A stretch of DNA of 61,978 nt, from contig NZ_CAKJTG010000019.1 of NCBI RefSeq assembly GCF_917563885.1, positions 25,219 through 87,196 of the forward strand, given 5' to 3'. Below, piece by piece: positions 17,556 through 25,455 of the stretch; the first letter of the stretch is position 1, and each line of letters begins with the position of its first letter. A program made the translations under genes and the position numbers. The notes under the pieces were generated by a model. That model did no database searches. It was not told where the DNA came from and saw only the letters and a program-made list of their open reading frames with translations. Origin of the DNA: Pseudoneobacillus rhizosphaerae (GTDB taxonomy: Bacteria > Bacillota > Bacilli > Bacillales > Cytobacillaceae).

Positions 17556-19001
17556 GTGGAGAACATAGAAACGATTACGAATATTAACAATAATATTGTA
17601 AAAAAGAAATGGTATGACAGAATTCCAAGTACTGTAGTGTTCTTGTTTTTTACCTTAATTATCGGGGCTATTGCAACCTATCTTATTCCAGCTGGGAAAT
17701 TTGTAAGAGTTGTAGATGAAAAAACGGGTGTAACTAAAATTGATCCTAACTCCTTTCATTATGTAGACTCTGCTCCTGTAGGTTTTCTTGATATTTTTAA
17801 AAGTATCTACACTGGTTTAGTAGAAGGCGGAGGTATCATTTTCTTAGTATTCCTTGGATATTTTTGGGTATATACGATGCTTAAAACAGGTGCATTCAAT
17901 GCAGTGATTGGTAAGATTATTAATAACAGTAAGCTCCGTAGCTTATATATTCCTATTTTTATTATTCTTTTCACGTTAGCTGGTTCTACTTATGGAGAAC
18001 TGACTGCGTCATATGGCTTGATCCCTCTATTCATAGGATTGGCCATGATGATGAGACATGATGCCATAATAGGGATTGCTATATGTGGTATGGCTTGTGC
18101 GATTGGGTCAGCTGTTGCAACATCCAATCCATATACAACAGCCTTAGCACAAAATATTGCAGAATTGCCTATGTATTCGGGACAAGGGTTAAAATGGTTA
18201 TCGATGGTTGCATTTCTAATACCAACGATTTGGTATACAACAAGATACGCGAATAAAATTAAAAACGATACTTCCCAGAGTCTTGTAAATGATTTAGATT
18301 TTACTAGCTTTAAGTTTAATGAGGCAGAAATCAATAATTTGCAAGATTCTAAAATGACATTGACACAAAAAGTAGTCCTAGGAGTCTTCTTGCTATCAAT
18401 CGTTGCAATCGTAGCGGGGTCTGTCCTTTGGAAGTTCGGTCTGACAGAAGTAGCGATGGTCTATTTAATGGGTGCTTTAGTGATGTCATTCGTAGCTAGA
18501 TTTTCCGCTGATCAAATAGCAGAAAACTTCTGTAAAGCATGTTCTGAAATCATGATGGTTGTCATTTTAATTGGATTAGCAAGAAGTGTTTTAATTATCC
18601 TTACGAATGCAGATATTATTGATTCGATTGTTTATGGACTTTATCAGCCTATAAAAGATTTACCACCGTGGGCAAGTGCTCAAGGCATGCTGGTGATGCA
18701 AACCCTATTAAACTTTGTCATTCCATCTGGAACGGGCCAAGCCGTTACGGTAATGCCAATCATGGTTCCATTAGCAGATTTATCAGAAGTTACAAGACAA
18801 ACAGCAGTTATGGCCTTTACTTACGGAGAAGGTTTCTCTAATCTTTTATACCCAACTGCTCATATTGGTATCATGCTAGGAATAGCTAAAATTCCTTTTG
18901 GAAGATGGTTTAAATTTTTCATGCCGTTATTTGGAATTTTATTCGTCATTCAGATGATATTCGTATTAATTGCTGTTATAACTAATTACGGTCCTTTCTA
19001 A
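17556..19001 (+). CDS. YfcC-family permease (amino acid / C4-dicarboxylate type)
   Basis: A 481-aa polytopic permease of the YfcC/DcuC-like family, with about 11-12 membrane helices. Hallmarks are IPAGKFVRVVDE after helix 1, GSTYGELTASYGLIPLF, the ATSNPYTTALAQNIAELP re-entrant motif, and its C-terminal counterpart NFVIPSGTGQAVTVMPIMVPLADL. Relatives move arginine/ornithine, other amino acids or dicarboxylates. It starts at GTG 17556 after AAGGAAAAGGAA. As the last operon gene it probably imports the compound that the RocB-like peptidase and aminotransferase break down. Confidence 0.85.
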   Translation: MENIETITNINNNIVKKKWYDRIPSTVVFLFFTLIIGAIATYLIPAGKFVRVVDEKTGVTKIDPNSFHYVDSAPVGFLDIFKSIYTGLVEGGGIIFLVFLGYFWVYTMLKTGAFNAVIGKIINNSKLRSLYIPIFIILFTLAGSTYGELTASYGLIPLFIGLAMMMRHDAIIGIAICGMACAIGSAVATSNPYTTALAQNIAELPMYSGQGLKWLSMVAFLIPTIWYTTRYANKIKNDTSQSLVNDLDFTSFKFNEAEINNLQDSKMTLTQKVVLGVFLLSIVAIVAGSVLWKFGLTEVAMVYLMGALVMSFVARFSADQIAENFCKACSEIMMVVILIGLARSVLIILTNADIIDSIVYGLYQPIKDLPPWASAQGMLVMQTLLNFVIPSGTGQAVTVMPIMVPLADLSEVTRQTAVMAFTYGEGFSNLLYPTAHIGIMLGIAKIPFGRWFKFFMPLFGILFVIQMIFVLIAVITNYGPF

Positions 19002-19155
19002 CAATAGATCAGCGGAATTCTTCGCCTATAGTTTGTCGATTGGATTCATATTCAGTGGAATATTACATTATTAATAACTATTATACTAGTATAGATGACT
19101 ATTTTTTCCAGACTATTATTAGGCACTCTTATGGATGAATAATTATTAATTTATA

Positions 19156-19189
19156 AAAATCAGAAACCAACTGGTCTCTGATTTTTTTG
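19156..19189 (+). terminator. Rho-independent terminator of the catabolic operon
   Basis: AAATCAGAaACCA / TGGTcTCTGATTT with a 2-nt loop, then TTTTT. Confidence 0.85.
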
Positions 19190-19322
19190 TTGCTTAAGAA
19201 ATTAAAAAAACACGCTTGAGGATCGAACATGGTTAGAATCGTCCCTGTGTTTTTATTTTGGTTATGTTATATTAAGGAAGAATAAGGCAGGGGAGAGTAC
19301 ACTATCATTTCGGGAGGATTTC

Positions 19323-20108
19323 ATGGATCATTTAGAAAAGATTTTCAATTTAGATTTTGCTTACTTAGCTTCTTTTACACATCGTTTGGATCGGGAATGG
19401 GGAATATTATTCTATAATGAGGATCATCCGGATTATTATGATGCGAATCATGCTCATATTTATAGAATGGTAGAGAAACCTGATGAGGTAATTAAGGAAG
19501 TGTTATCCTTTTATCAATCTAGGGGTCTTTTACCTCGTTTTTATATCTATAACTTAGATGTACAAGGTGAATTTCTTTCACAATTAAAAGATAATCACTT
19601 TGGCTATGAAGAATTAATAAGCCCAGTTCAATTGTGGGATAAAAAAATAATCGAAACTAGTAATCCTGAAGAAGTTACGATTGAATTAGTGACAATGGAT
19701 AATTTTTCAGAAGCACTTGAAATTGAGTGTAGCATTAAGGAATTTGGTGGGAGGGCTGTGAGAGAGAAAGCTTTTCAACAGGAATTTCATAACCCCCAGT
19801 TTACATATTATTTACTGCGATACAAAGGAGATGCTTGTGCGACTGCATGTTTGTTTACAGCGGGTAATCAAGCTCGAGTGGAAAGTGTAGCTACTCTTGA
19901 GGAATATAGAGGCAAAGGTTTGATAGGACATTTAATTCGTCATATTCAGAGTGAAGCAGCAAAAAGGGATATAGCAAACCTATGGGTGTTCCCAATTAAC
20001 GAAAAAATTGAAACGATTTATCATAAATATGGCTTTCATACTGTAGAAAAATTAAAAATGGGACACGCCTTTTTTGGTGGTAAAAGTATTAAGGAAATTC
20101 AAGGTTGA
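19323..20108 (+). CDS. GNAT-family N-acetyltransferase
   Basis: A 261-aa protein with a C-terminal GNAT domain: ARVESVATLEEYRGKGLIGHLIRHI (~198-222) is the acetyl-CoA-binding motif A and FPINEKIETIYHKYGFHTVEKLKMGHAFFG the C-terminal motif B. The N-terminal half (FTHRLDREWGILFYNEDHPDYYDANH) resembles other Bacillus two-part GNATs. The substrate is unknown. It has a strong ribosome site, GGGAGG, before ATG 19323 and is single. Confidence 0.8.
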   Translation: MDHLEKIFNLDFAYLASFTHRLDREWGILFYNEDHPDYYDANHAHIYRMVEKPDEVIKEVLSFYQSRGLLPRFYIYNLDVQGEFLSQLKDNHFGYEELISPVQLWDKKIIETSNPEEVTIELVTMDNFSEALEIECSIKEFGGRAVREKAFQQEFHNPQFTYYLLRYKGDACATACLFTAGNQARVESVATLEEYRGKGLIGHLIRHIQSEAAKRDIANLWVFPINEKIETIYHKYGFHTVEKLKMGHAFFGGKSIKEIQG

Positions 20109-20137
20109 GAGAAGGGACGGATAGGATGCGGGGACGT

Positions 20138-20365
20138 GGTAACAATTAGAGGTTAATCGTTACCGTAAACAGCGCCAAAGAACAAAAACGGTAACAATTA
20201 GAGGTTAATCGTTACCGTAAACAGCGCCAAAGAACAAAAACGGTAACAATTAGAGGTTAATCGTTACCGTAAACAGCGCCAAAGAACAAAAACGGTAACA
20301 ATTAGAGACTAATGGATACCATAAACAGCTTCAAAGAAAAAAAAGGTAACTATTAGAGGCTAGGC
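20138..20365. repeat. GGTAACG hairpin tandem repeat, 52-bp period, ~4.5 units
   Basis: Units start at 20138, 20190, 20242 and 20294, exactly 52 bp apart, with a decayed fifth unit near 20345. Each unit is an inverted repeat (GGTAACAATTAG...TTAATCGTTACC) plus a 24-bp spacer TAAACAGCGCC...AAAAAC. The first three units are identical; the fourth and fifth are diverged. The same family is at 6085-6217. The spacers are conserved, so this is not a CRISPR array. Confidence 0.9.
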
Positions 20366-20504
20366 TTATAATTTCGACTCCTTTCAACAGTCAAAAGGAC
20401 ATCATAGCCATCCCCATGTCTCTACAATGAATTGTATTTTTAAAATAACTTTGTTATAATGCTTTAAACATCGTTTATACTAATCTATAATTTTATATAT
20501 TCCT

Positions 20505-20593
20505 AAAGGGGAGTAGCTTTTTCAGCAAAGTCGTCATTACGGAGTCTTAGACTCTCGGCTTTGTTGGCAACGTCAGTTGTTAGCAAGACCTTT
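20505..20593 (+). ncRNA. yybP-ykoY (Mn2+-sensing) riboswitch
   Basis: The sequence starts AAAGGGGAGTAGC and ends GTTAGCAAGACCTTT, the two conserved strands of the yybP-ykoY aptamer, with CGTCATTACG and GGCTTTGTTGGCAACGTC between them. This family binds Mn2+ and normally turns on genes for manganese export (TerC/YkoY, MntP, P-type ATPases). A promoter-like TATAAT lies at about 20456. The 3' side of helix P1 (AAGACC) is also the 5' side of a terminator stem, giving a clear on/off switch. The downstream gene is unusual: a 38-codon ORF, then mpg. Confidence 0.85.
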
Positions 20594-20618
20594 ATCATTT
20601 ATTTGGTAATGGTCTTTT
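20586..20618 (+). terminator. Riboswitch expression-platform terminator
   Basis: AAGACC.TTATCA / TGGTAA.GGTCTT followed by TTTTT. The AAGACC strand is shared with riboswitch P1, so Mn2+ binding should disfavour this hairpin. Confidence 0.8.
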
Positions 20619-20624
20619 TTATTT

Positions 20625-20657
20625 GGCCTTTACCGAAATCGGTAAAGGCCTTTTTGC
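20625..20657 (+). terminator. Second tandem terminator
   Basis: A perfect stem GGCCTTTACC / GGTAAAGGCC with a 6-nt loop and TTTTT, 7 nt after the first terminator. It is not obviously linked to the aptamer, so read-through of this one needs explaining. Confidence 0.85.
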
Positions 20658-20782
20658 ATTTTGACTAAAGAACAAAATATTGGATATGACTAGATACATG
20701 TCTTTAGCGTCTAAGTTTTTATAAAGTGGCCAAAACTAATTTTAATAGGTTAGAAAACGAATTCTAAACGAGGAGTGACAGA

Positions 20783-20899
20783 ATGAAAACCGCTGTTGAA
20801 TCAAGAGTCATAGATTTGAAAAAAATAGTGAAGAAACTGCAATTACAAGGAATTAATGCACAAATTTGTAAACGACCTATTTTACATGTAAATTCGTAA
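20783..20899 (+). CDS. 38-aa basic small protein downstream of the Mn riboswitch
   Basis: A 38-codon ORF with a good ribosome site (GAGGAG, 20769-20775) 8-9 nt before the ATG. It ends 35 bp before the mpg start. It is basic and amphipathic (VIDLKKIVKKLQLQGINAQI), with one Cys and one His near the C-terminus (ICKRPILHVNS). I recognise no family. Being the first gene after a manganese riboswitch, it could take part in metal handling, but a leader role for mpg is equally possible. Confidence 0.5.
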   Translation: MKTAVESRVIDLKKIVKKLQLQGINAQICKRPILHVNS

Positions 20900-20934
20900 A
20901 CAATAAAAAAATCTTTTTCTGCGAGGTGTTTAAT

Positions 20935-21561
20935 GTGTCGAAATTAGATGGAAAATTCGTGCCACTACCGGAGGGTTTTTATGAACAGCCTACTCTCTTA
21001 CTGGCAAAGTCATTACTCGGATGCCTCCTAGTTAAAGAAACTGATGAAGGTGTCGCAGCAGGATATATTGTAGAAACAGAAGCGTACATTGGTCCTGATG
21101 ATAAGGCCGCACACAGCTATAAAAACAGACGAACGGTAAGAACGGAAGTCATGTTCCAACGTTCGGGCCTTGTCTATTCGTATTTAATGCATACACACTG
21201 CCTTTTTAATATAGTAAGTGGAGGTGTAGAAAAACCAGAGGCCGTTTTGATTCGTGCACTTGAACCGGTCTACGGCATCGAGCTTATGAAAGAAAGAAGA
21301 GGCATTGAGGATCTTAAGAGATTAACAAACGGTCCCGGAAATCTGACAAAGTCTCTAGGAATCACAATGGAGGATTATGGACACCAACTGTTTATTCCCC
21401 CACTATATATTGCCAAGGGATTCAGTCCTACCAGTATATCCGTTGGAAAAAGGATTGGAATTGACAATTCTGAAGAAGCAAGGGACTATCCTTGGAGATT
21501 TTGGGTTTCCAATAATAAATATGTTTCTCGACATCAAAAATCTTTGTATGTAATTACTTGA
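20935..21561 (+). CDS. mpg: 3-methyladenine DNA glycosylase (AAG/MPG type)
   Basis: A 208-aa base-excision-repair glycosylase of the mammalian-type AAG fold that removes alkylated and deaminated purines. Family landmarks are LAKSLLGCLLV, the catalytic VETEAYIGPDDKAAHS, RNGLMF-like MFQRSGLVYSYLMHTHCLFNIV, ALIRALEP-like VLIRALEPVYGI, and RLTNGPGNLTKSLGI. The start is GTG at 20935 with GAGGTG 6 nt upstream; the GTG at 20926 is part of the ribosome site itself. It follows a riboswitch and a 38-codon ORF, an unusual setting for mpg. Confidence 0.9.
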   Translation: MSKLDGKFVPLPEGFYEQPTLLLAKSLLGCLLVKETDEGVAAGYIVETEAYIGPDDKAAHSYKNRRTVRTEVMFQRSGLVYSYLMHTHCLFNIVSGGVEKPEAVLIRALEPVYGIELMKERRGIEDLKRLTNGPGNLTKSLGITMEDYGHQLFIPPLYIAKGFSPTSISVGKRIGIDNSEEARDYPWRFWVSNNKYVSRHQKSLYVIT

Positions 21562-21654
21562 GATAGGTCATCAAGTAAAGGAATATATTAGATCCATGAG
21601 CTTCAAGAACTTTTAAATGTTTTTTGGGTTGTGCCAAAAGAAAGGAAATTAGAT

Positions 21655-21903
21655 ATGCTTTTTTTCGCGGTTCTAGTCTTAATCGTATTTTTTGCAATTA
21701 GTTTATATAATGGCTACAACGGATGGGTTTGGTTAAATTCAAAATGTACGTTCAAATATAAAAAATCATATTTCTTATTAATAGCTTTGTTATCAGTATC
21801 TTTTATTTTTGGAAGATTACTAGATTCCAAGATATTAGATTTAATAGGTGGTTATTTTATCGGGGGCTTAAATCCAGTAGGATTTAGGCTTTTTTGTTTC
21901 TAA
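21655..21903 (+). pseudogene. Truncated membrane metallophosphoesterase (N-terminal part only)
   Basis: An 82-codon ORF with two membrane helices (LFFAVLVLIVFFAISLYNGYNGWVWL; YFLLIALLSVSFIFGRLL) and LIGGYFIGG, which resemble the membrane N-terminus of Bacillus metallophosphoesterases. The catalytic domain that should follow is absent; the frame ends in a small terminator-like hairpin (AAATCC/GGATTT, TTTTTT). The ATG at 21655 has AAGGAA upstream. It could still make a small membrane protein, but truncation is the simplest reading. Confidence 0.5.
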
Positions 21904-21916
21904 ATCTTTACAAAAG

Positions 21917-21992
21917 TAAGTCATTGCTCACTTATTATTGCTTTTGCTTTTAAAGTTATCTATACTTTACCTAGTAAGTGATTACTCACTTA
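21917..21992 (+). promoter_or_regulatory. TetR promoter with two flanking 18-bp operators
   Basis: Operator 1 (21917-21934) TAAGTcA-N4-TCACTTA and operator 2 (21975-21992) TAAGTGA-N4-TCACTTA lie on either side of a promoter TTGCTT (21938) - 17 bp - TATACT (21961). Centre-to-centre distance is 58 bp. This is a typical self-repressing TetR arrangement controlling the whole tetR-ABC operon. Confidence 0.8.
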
Positions 21993-22011
21993 TGTGTTAG
22001 GAGGAATATAA

Positions 22012-22674
22012 TTGTCAAATAAAATTTTTGATGCAATACTTACTCAAGCAATCACCAAGGTGAAAACAGAAAAGCAACAAAAAATAGTCGAGAGTGCAAT
22101 ACAGTTGTTTGCTGAAAAGGGCTATTCCAATACCTCGACGGCTGAAATAGCAAAAGCTTCAGGTGTATCCGAAGGGACTATTTTTAAGCATTATGGAACA
22201 AAGGACAAATTATTACTTTCGGTCATTTTACCGTTCGTAAGTGAATTATTTCCATATATGGCACAAGAGTTGATTAAGAAGACTATGTCAGAAAATACAA
22301 CGACATTTGAACAATTCCTTCGTTCTTTAATCAAGGATAGAGTTGAATTTGTTACTGAAAATAGAGAGATTTTTCAAATCGTTGTAAAAGAAATCGTGTA
22401 CAAAGACGAATTAAAGAAAGAATTACTTCCCTATGCACTTGCAAATATCCCACCAATTTTTAAAAAGGTATTGGAGGAGTTTAGAGAGCGAGGAGAATTA
22501 GTAGATCTCCCAGCCGATAAAATTTTAAAAAATTTAGTCACTTTCTTAGGAGGATTTTTTGTGTCACGCTTCCTTTTGATTGATGATTTTAACGTTAGTG
22601 AAGAAGAAATCGAAGATGCCATTCAATTTGTCATGAACGGATTAAGAAATCCCCAAAATAACGCTCTAGAATAA
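22012..22674 (+). CDS. TetR/AcrR-family repressor of the ABC operon
   Basis: A 220-aa TetR regulator. The N-terminal helix-turn-helix is IVESAIQLFAEKGYSNTSTAEIAKASGVSEGTIFKHYGTKDKLLLSV (~28-74), followed by a helical ligand-binding domain. TTG start at 22012 with TTAGGAGG 7 nt upstream. It begins an operon with two ABC ATPases and a permease, so it probably senses a compound exported by that pump. The two palindromes just upstream are its likely binding sites. Confidence 0.9.
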   Translation: MSNKIFDAILTQAITKVKTEKQQKIVESAIQLFAEKGYSNTSTAEIAKASGVSEGTIFKHYGTKDKLLLSVILPFVSELFPYMAQELIKKTMSENTTTFEQFLRSLIKDRVEFVTENREIFQIVVKEIVYKDELKKELLPYALANIPPIFKKVLEEFRERGELVDLPADKILKNLVTFLGGFFVSRFLLIDDFNVSEEEIEDAIQFVMNGLRNPQNNALE

Positions 22675-22700
22675 AAATAAAACATGAAAGGAGCTTAAAA

Positions 22701-23630
22701 ATGGCTGTTATTCAGATTGATCATTTAACAAAAGATTATGGTCATAATCGTGGAGTATTCGATGTGTCTTTTAAGGTTGAAAAAGGGGAAGTATACGGTT
22801 TTTTGGGGCCGAACGGAGCTGGAAAAACTACGGCTATTCGTCATATCATGGGTTTTTCACGTCCACAAGCTGGGCAAACCTTTGTAAATGGGTTGGACAG
22901 TTGGAAATACGCAAGTGAAATCCAAAAAGGGCTAGGTTATTTGCCTGGAGAAATTGCCTTACCTGAATCGATGAAGGGAACAGAGTTTATTCAGATGATG
23001 GCGGAGTTGCGCGGAATCAAAGATCGGACATATACAAATTATTTAATTAAAAAATTCGAGTTGGAACCTTCGGGAAGCTTGAAACGAATGTCATTAGGGA
23101 TGAAACGCAAACTCGGTATTGTGACAGCCTTCATGCATGATCCTTCTATCCTCGTACTTGACGAGCCAACAAGTGGGCTAGATCCGATTATGCAAAATGT
23201 CTTTATTGAATTTATTAAGGAAGAAAAAGAAAAAGGGAAAACCATTTTACTGTCCAGCCATATTTTTAAAGAAATCGACGCTACTTGCGACAAGATTTCC
23301 ATTATTAAAGAAGGACGATTAGTTTCTTCTTTTGTGGCAGATGATCTGCGTAACAGTAAGGAAAAAACATTTAAAATGGAATTTCAGATGAAAGAATTTT
23401 ACGAACGGTTTTCAAATGAAATTCCATCAAATAGTCAATTTCAAATCATTTCCTTAAAGCCTGACAAAAATCAAGCTATCGTTTCTATTCCAGATGCTAC
23501 TATTAACGAATTCGTCGCTTTTATATCCAATTATGACTTAAAGTTTTTTTCGGAAATCAAGTTTACGCTTGAAGATTACTTTATGAAGTTTTATGATCGA
23601 AAGGCAAAACAGGGCGGAGGTATCAACTAA
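22701..23630 (+). CDS. ABC transporter ATP-binding protein 1
   Basis: A 309-aa nucleotide-binding protein. Walker A is GPNGAGKTT (~38-46), the signature region is LKRMSLGMKRKLGIV, Walker B is ILVLDEPTSGLDP, and the switch His lies in LLSSHIF. The C-terminal ~90 residues form the extra domain typical of drug or bacteriocin-type ABC-2 exporters. The next gene is a close paralogue, so the complex is probably a heterodimeric ATPase with one or two copies of the permease. It is 26 bp after tetR. Confidence 0.9.
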   Translation: MAVIQIDHLTKDYGHNRGVFDVSFKVEKGEVYGFLGPNGAGKTTAIRHIMGFSRPQAGQTFVNGLDSWKYASEIQKGLGYLPGEIALPESMKGTEFIQMMAELRGIKDRTYTNYLIKKFELEPSGSLKRMSLGMKRKLGIVTAFMHDPSILVLDEPTSGLDPIMQNVFIEFIKEEKEKGKTILLSSHIFKEIDATCDKISIIKEGRLVSSFVADDLRNSKEKTFKMEFQMKEFYERFSNEIPSNSQFQIISLKPDKNQAIVSIPDATINEFVAFISNYDLKFFSEIKFTLEDYFMKFYDRKAKQGGGIN

Positions 23631-23631
23631 A

Positions 23632-24513
23632 ATGCCGTTAATTGAAATAAAAAATATGACTAAAGATTATGGAAGTGGACGGGGGATTTTTGATATTGAC
23701 CTCTCAATCGAAAAAGGTGAAGTATTTGGTTTTGTTGGAACGAACGGAGCGGGTAAAACGACAACGATACGACATTTAATGGGGTTTTTAAAGCCACAAA
23801 GCGGGAGTGCAACTATAAACGGATTGGATTGTTGGAAGGATTCCGCTGAAATTAAAAAAAGGATTGGCTATATTCCTGGTGAAATTGCTTTTCCGGATGC
23901 ACCGACGGGAACAGAGTTTCTGAAAAGACAAGCAGAATTAGTAGGTTTGAACAATATGTCCTATATGGAATCCATCATCAAAAAGATGCAGCTTGACCCT
24001 ACTGCTAATTTAAAAAGAATGTCAAAAGGGATGAAACAGAAAACAGCTATTGTTGCTTCCTTAATGACTGATCCCGATATCTTAATTCTTGATGAGCCGA
24101 CAACGGGGCTCGATCCACTGATGAGAGTAGAGTTTCTTGATATTTTGGACGAACAAAAGAAAAAAGGAAAGACAATTTTTATGTCGAGTCATATGTTTGA
24201 AGAAGTCGAACATATTTGTGACAAAGTGGCCCTTATTAAAGATGGAAAGTTAATTGCAGTGAAATCCACGAGCGAAATTAAACACAATGAAGATAAGGTA
24301 TATAAAATTGAGTTTATTTCACAACAGGATTATTTTAGATTTTTGTCTGAATCATTTGATTTTGTTGATAAACAGGAAAGCAAAAATCAAGTGATTATAC
24401 ATGTGCATGACCGGGATATTAATACTCTAATGAAAGCGTTAAAAAGCTACAACATTAAGTTCATCTCAGAAAATAAGTACACGCTTGAAAATTATTTTAA
24501 AAGCCTATATTAA
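23632..24513 (+). CDS. ABC transporter ATP-binding protein 2
   Basis: A 293-aa paralogue of the preceding ATPase, similar in order and wording throughout (IKNMTKDYGSGRGIFDIDLSIEKGEV vs IDHLTKDYGHNRGVFDVSFKVEKGEV). Walker A is GTNGAGKTT, Walker B ILILDEPTTGLDP, and the switch is FMSSHMF. The start at 23632 has GGCGGAGG ~10 nt upstream, inside the tail of ATPase 1. The pair arose by tandem duplication; both keep complete catalytic motifs. Confidence 0.9.
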   Translation: MPLIEIKNMTKDYGSGRGIFDIDLSIEKGEVFGFVGTNGAGKTTTIRHLMGFLKPQSGSATINGLDCWKDSAEIKKRIGYIPGEIAFPDAPTGTEFLKRQAELVGLNNMSYMESIIKKMQLDPTANLKRMSKGMKQKTAIVASLMTDPDILILDEPTTGLDPLMRVEFLDILDEQKKKGKTIFMSSHMFEEVEHICDKVALIKDGKLIAVKSTSEIKHNEDKVYKIEFISQQDYFRFLSESFDFVDKQESKNQVIIHVHDRDINTLMKALKSYNIKFISENKYTLENYFKSLY

Positions 24514-24525
24514 GGGGGGATTCAA

Positions 24526-25311
24526 TTGTTCAGTAAAACTATTTTTAAGCAAACATTAAAAGCTAATCTAAAATTATGGATGATTTTTACCATTATAACA
24601 AGTGCCTTGTTAGGTTTACTTATTGCTGTTTTTGAACCATCAACGATTTCTAGCATGACAAATATGGCGGAGGGCACACCCTTAGCTGACCTGCTGAAAA
24701 ATACGACGTTTTTAGGTATGCTATCTTCGACCTTCTATTCGATACACGGTATCCTTTTGCCAATCATCTATATTATTATGACCGCTAACATTTTGATTGC
24801 TTCGCAAGTAGATAGAGGCTCAATGGCTTACTTGTTATCAACACCGACAAAAAGAAGTACAGTTGTAGTAACACAAGCTGTTTATTTAATTGTAGCGTTA
24901 ATAGTAATGCTTTCGATTGCAACCCTAGTTGGAGTTATATCCATCCAAATTTTCCAAAGCGACGTAAATGTTAGTAACTCTGATTTTCTAATGCTGAATT
25001 TAGGCTGGTTTTTATTGATGTTTGCCATTAGTGGCATTTCGTTCTTATTCTCTTGTATATTCAACTTATCGAAAAATTCACTTGCTTTAGGAGCAGGAAT
25101 TCCGATTGCATTCTTTCTGTTCGAACTGATGTCTTCGGTAAGTAATAGCCTTGATAAATTCAAATATATCTCGATAAATACATTGTTTGCTAAAGATGCC
25201 ATTCTAAACGGGGACAGTTACACGATTCCTTTCTTTATCCTGGCAATTCTCGGTATTGTCTTGTATGGCATTGGAATTCGTGTTTTCAAAGAAAAGGATT
25301 TACCGCTTTAA
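24526..25311 (+). CDS. ABC-2 type transporter permease
   Basis: A 261-aa integral membrane protein with six predicted helices: an N-terminal one at ~16-36, a long external loop (TPLADLLKNTTFLGM), then pairs at ~75-95 (ILLPIIYIIMTANILIASQ), 115-140, 160-180 and 235-255. DRGSMAYLLSTPTKRSTVVVTQ is the cytoplasmic coupling segment typical of ABC-2 permeases. TTG start with AAGGGGGG upstream; 12 bp after ATPase 2. It completes the TetR-controlled exporter; the substrate is unknown. Confidence 0.85.
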   Translation: MFSKTIFKQTLKANLKLWMIFTIITSALLGLLIAVFEPSTISSMTNMAEGTPLADLLKNTTFLGMLSSTFYSIHGILLPIIYIIMTANILIASQVDRGSMAYLLSTPTKRSTVVVTQAVYLIVALIVMLSIATLVGVISIQIFQSDVNVSNSDFLMLNLGWFLLMFAISGISFLFSCIFNLSKNSLALGAGIPIAFFLFELMSSVSNSLDKFKYISINTLFAKDAILNGDSYTIPFFILAILGIVLYGIGIRVFKEKDLPL

Positions 25312-25455
25312 TTGGGTTATTAGTTTGTTATTGGCATAAACTCGAAGGTTTTATCCATAAGCAGGAATTTACTTAATGAACGTCGAATCAAACATGTAAC
25401 TCCTAAGTATTGGGTGTGTAAGAGGTCAGGACAAATCAATTTTAGAATCTTGGTG

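Noticed and set aside
20138-20365. Possible CRISPR array
   Set aside because: The spacers between the hairpins are identical or near-identical, the unit is a palindrome plus fixed spacer, and no cas genes are present.
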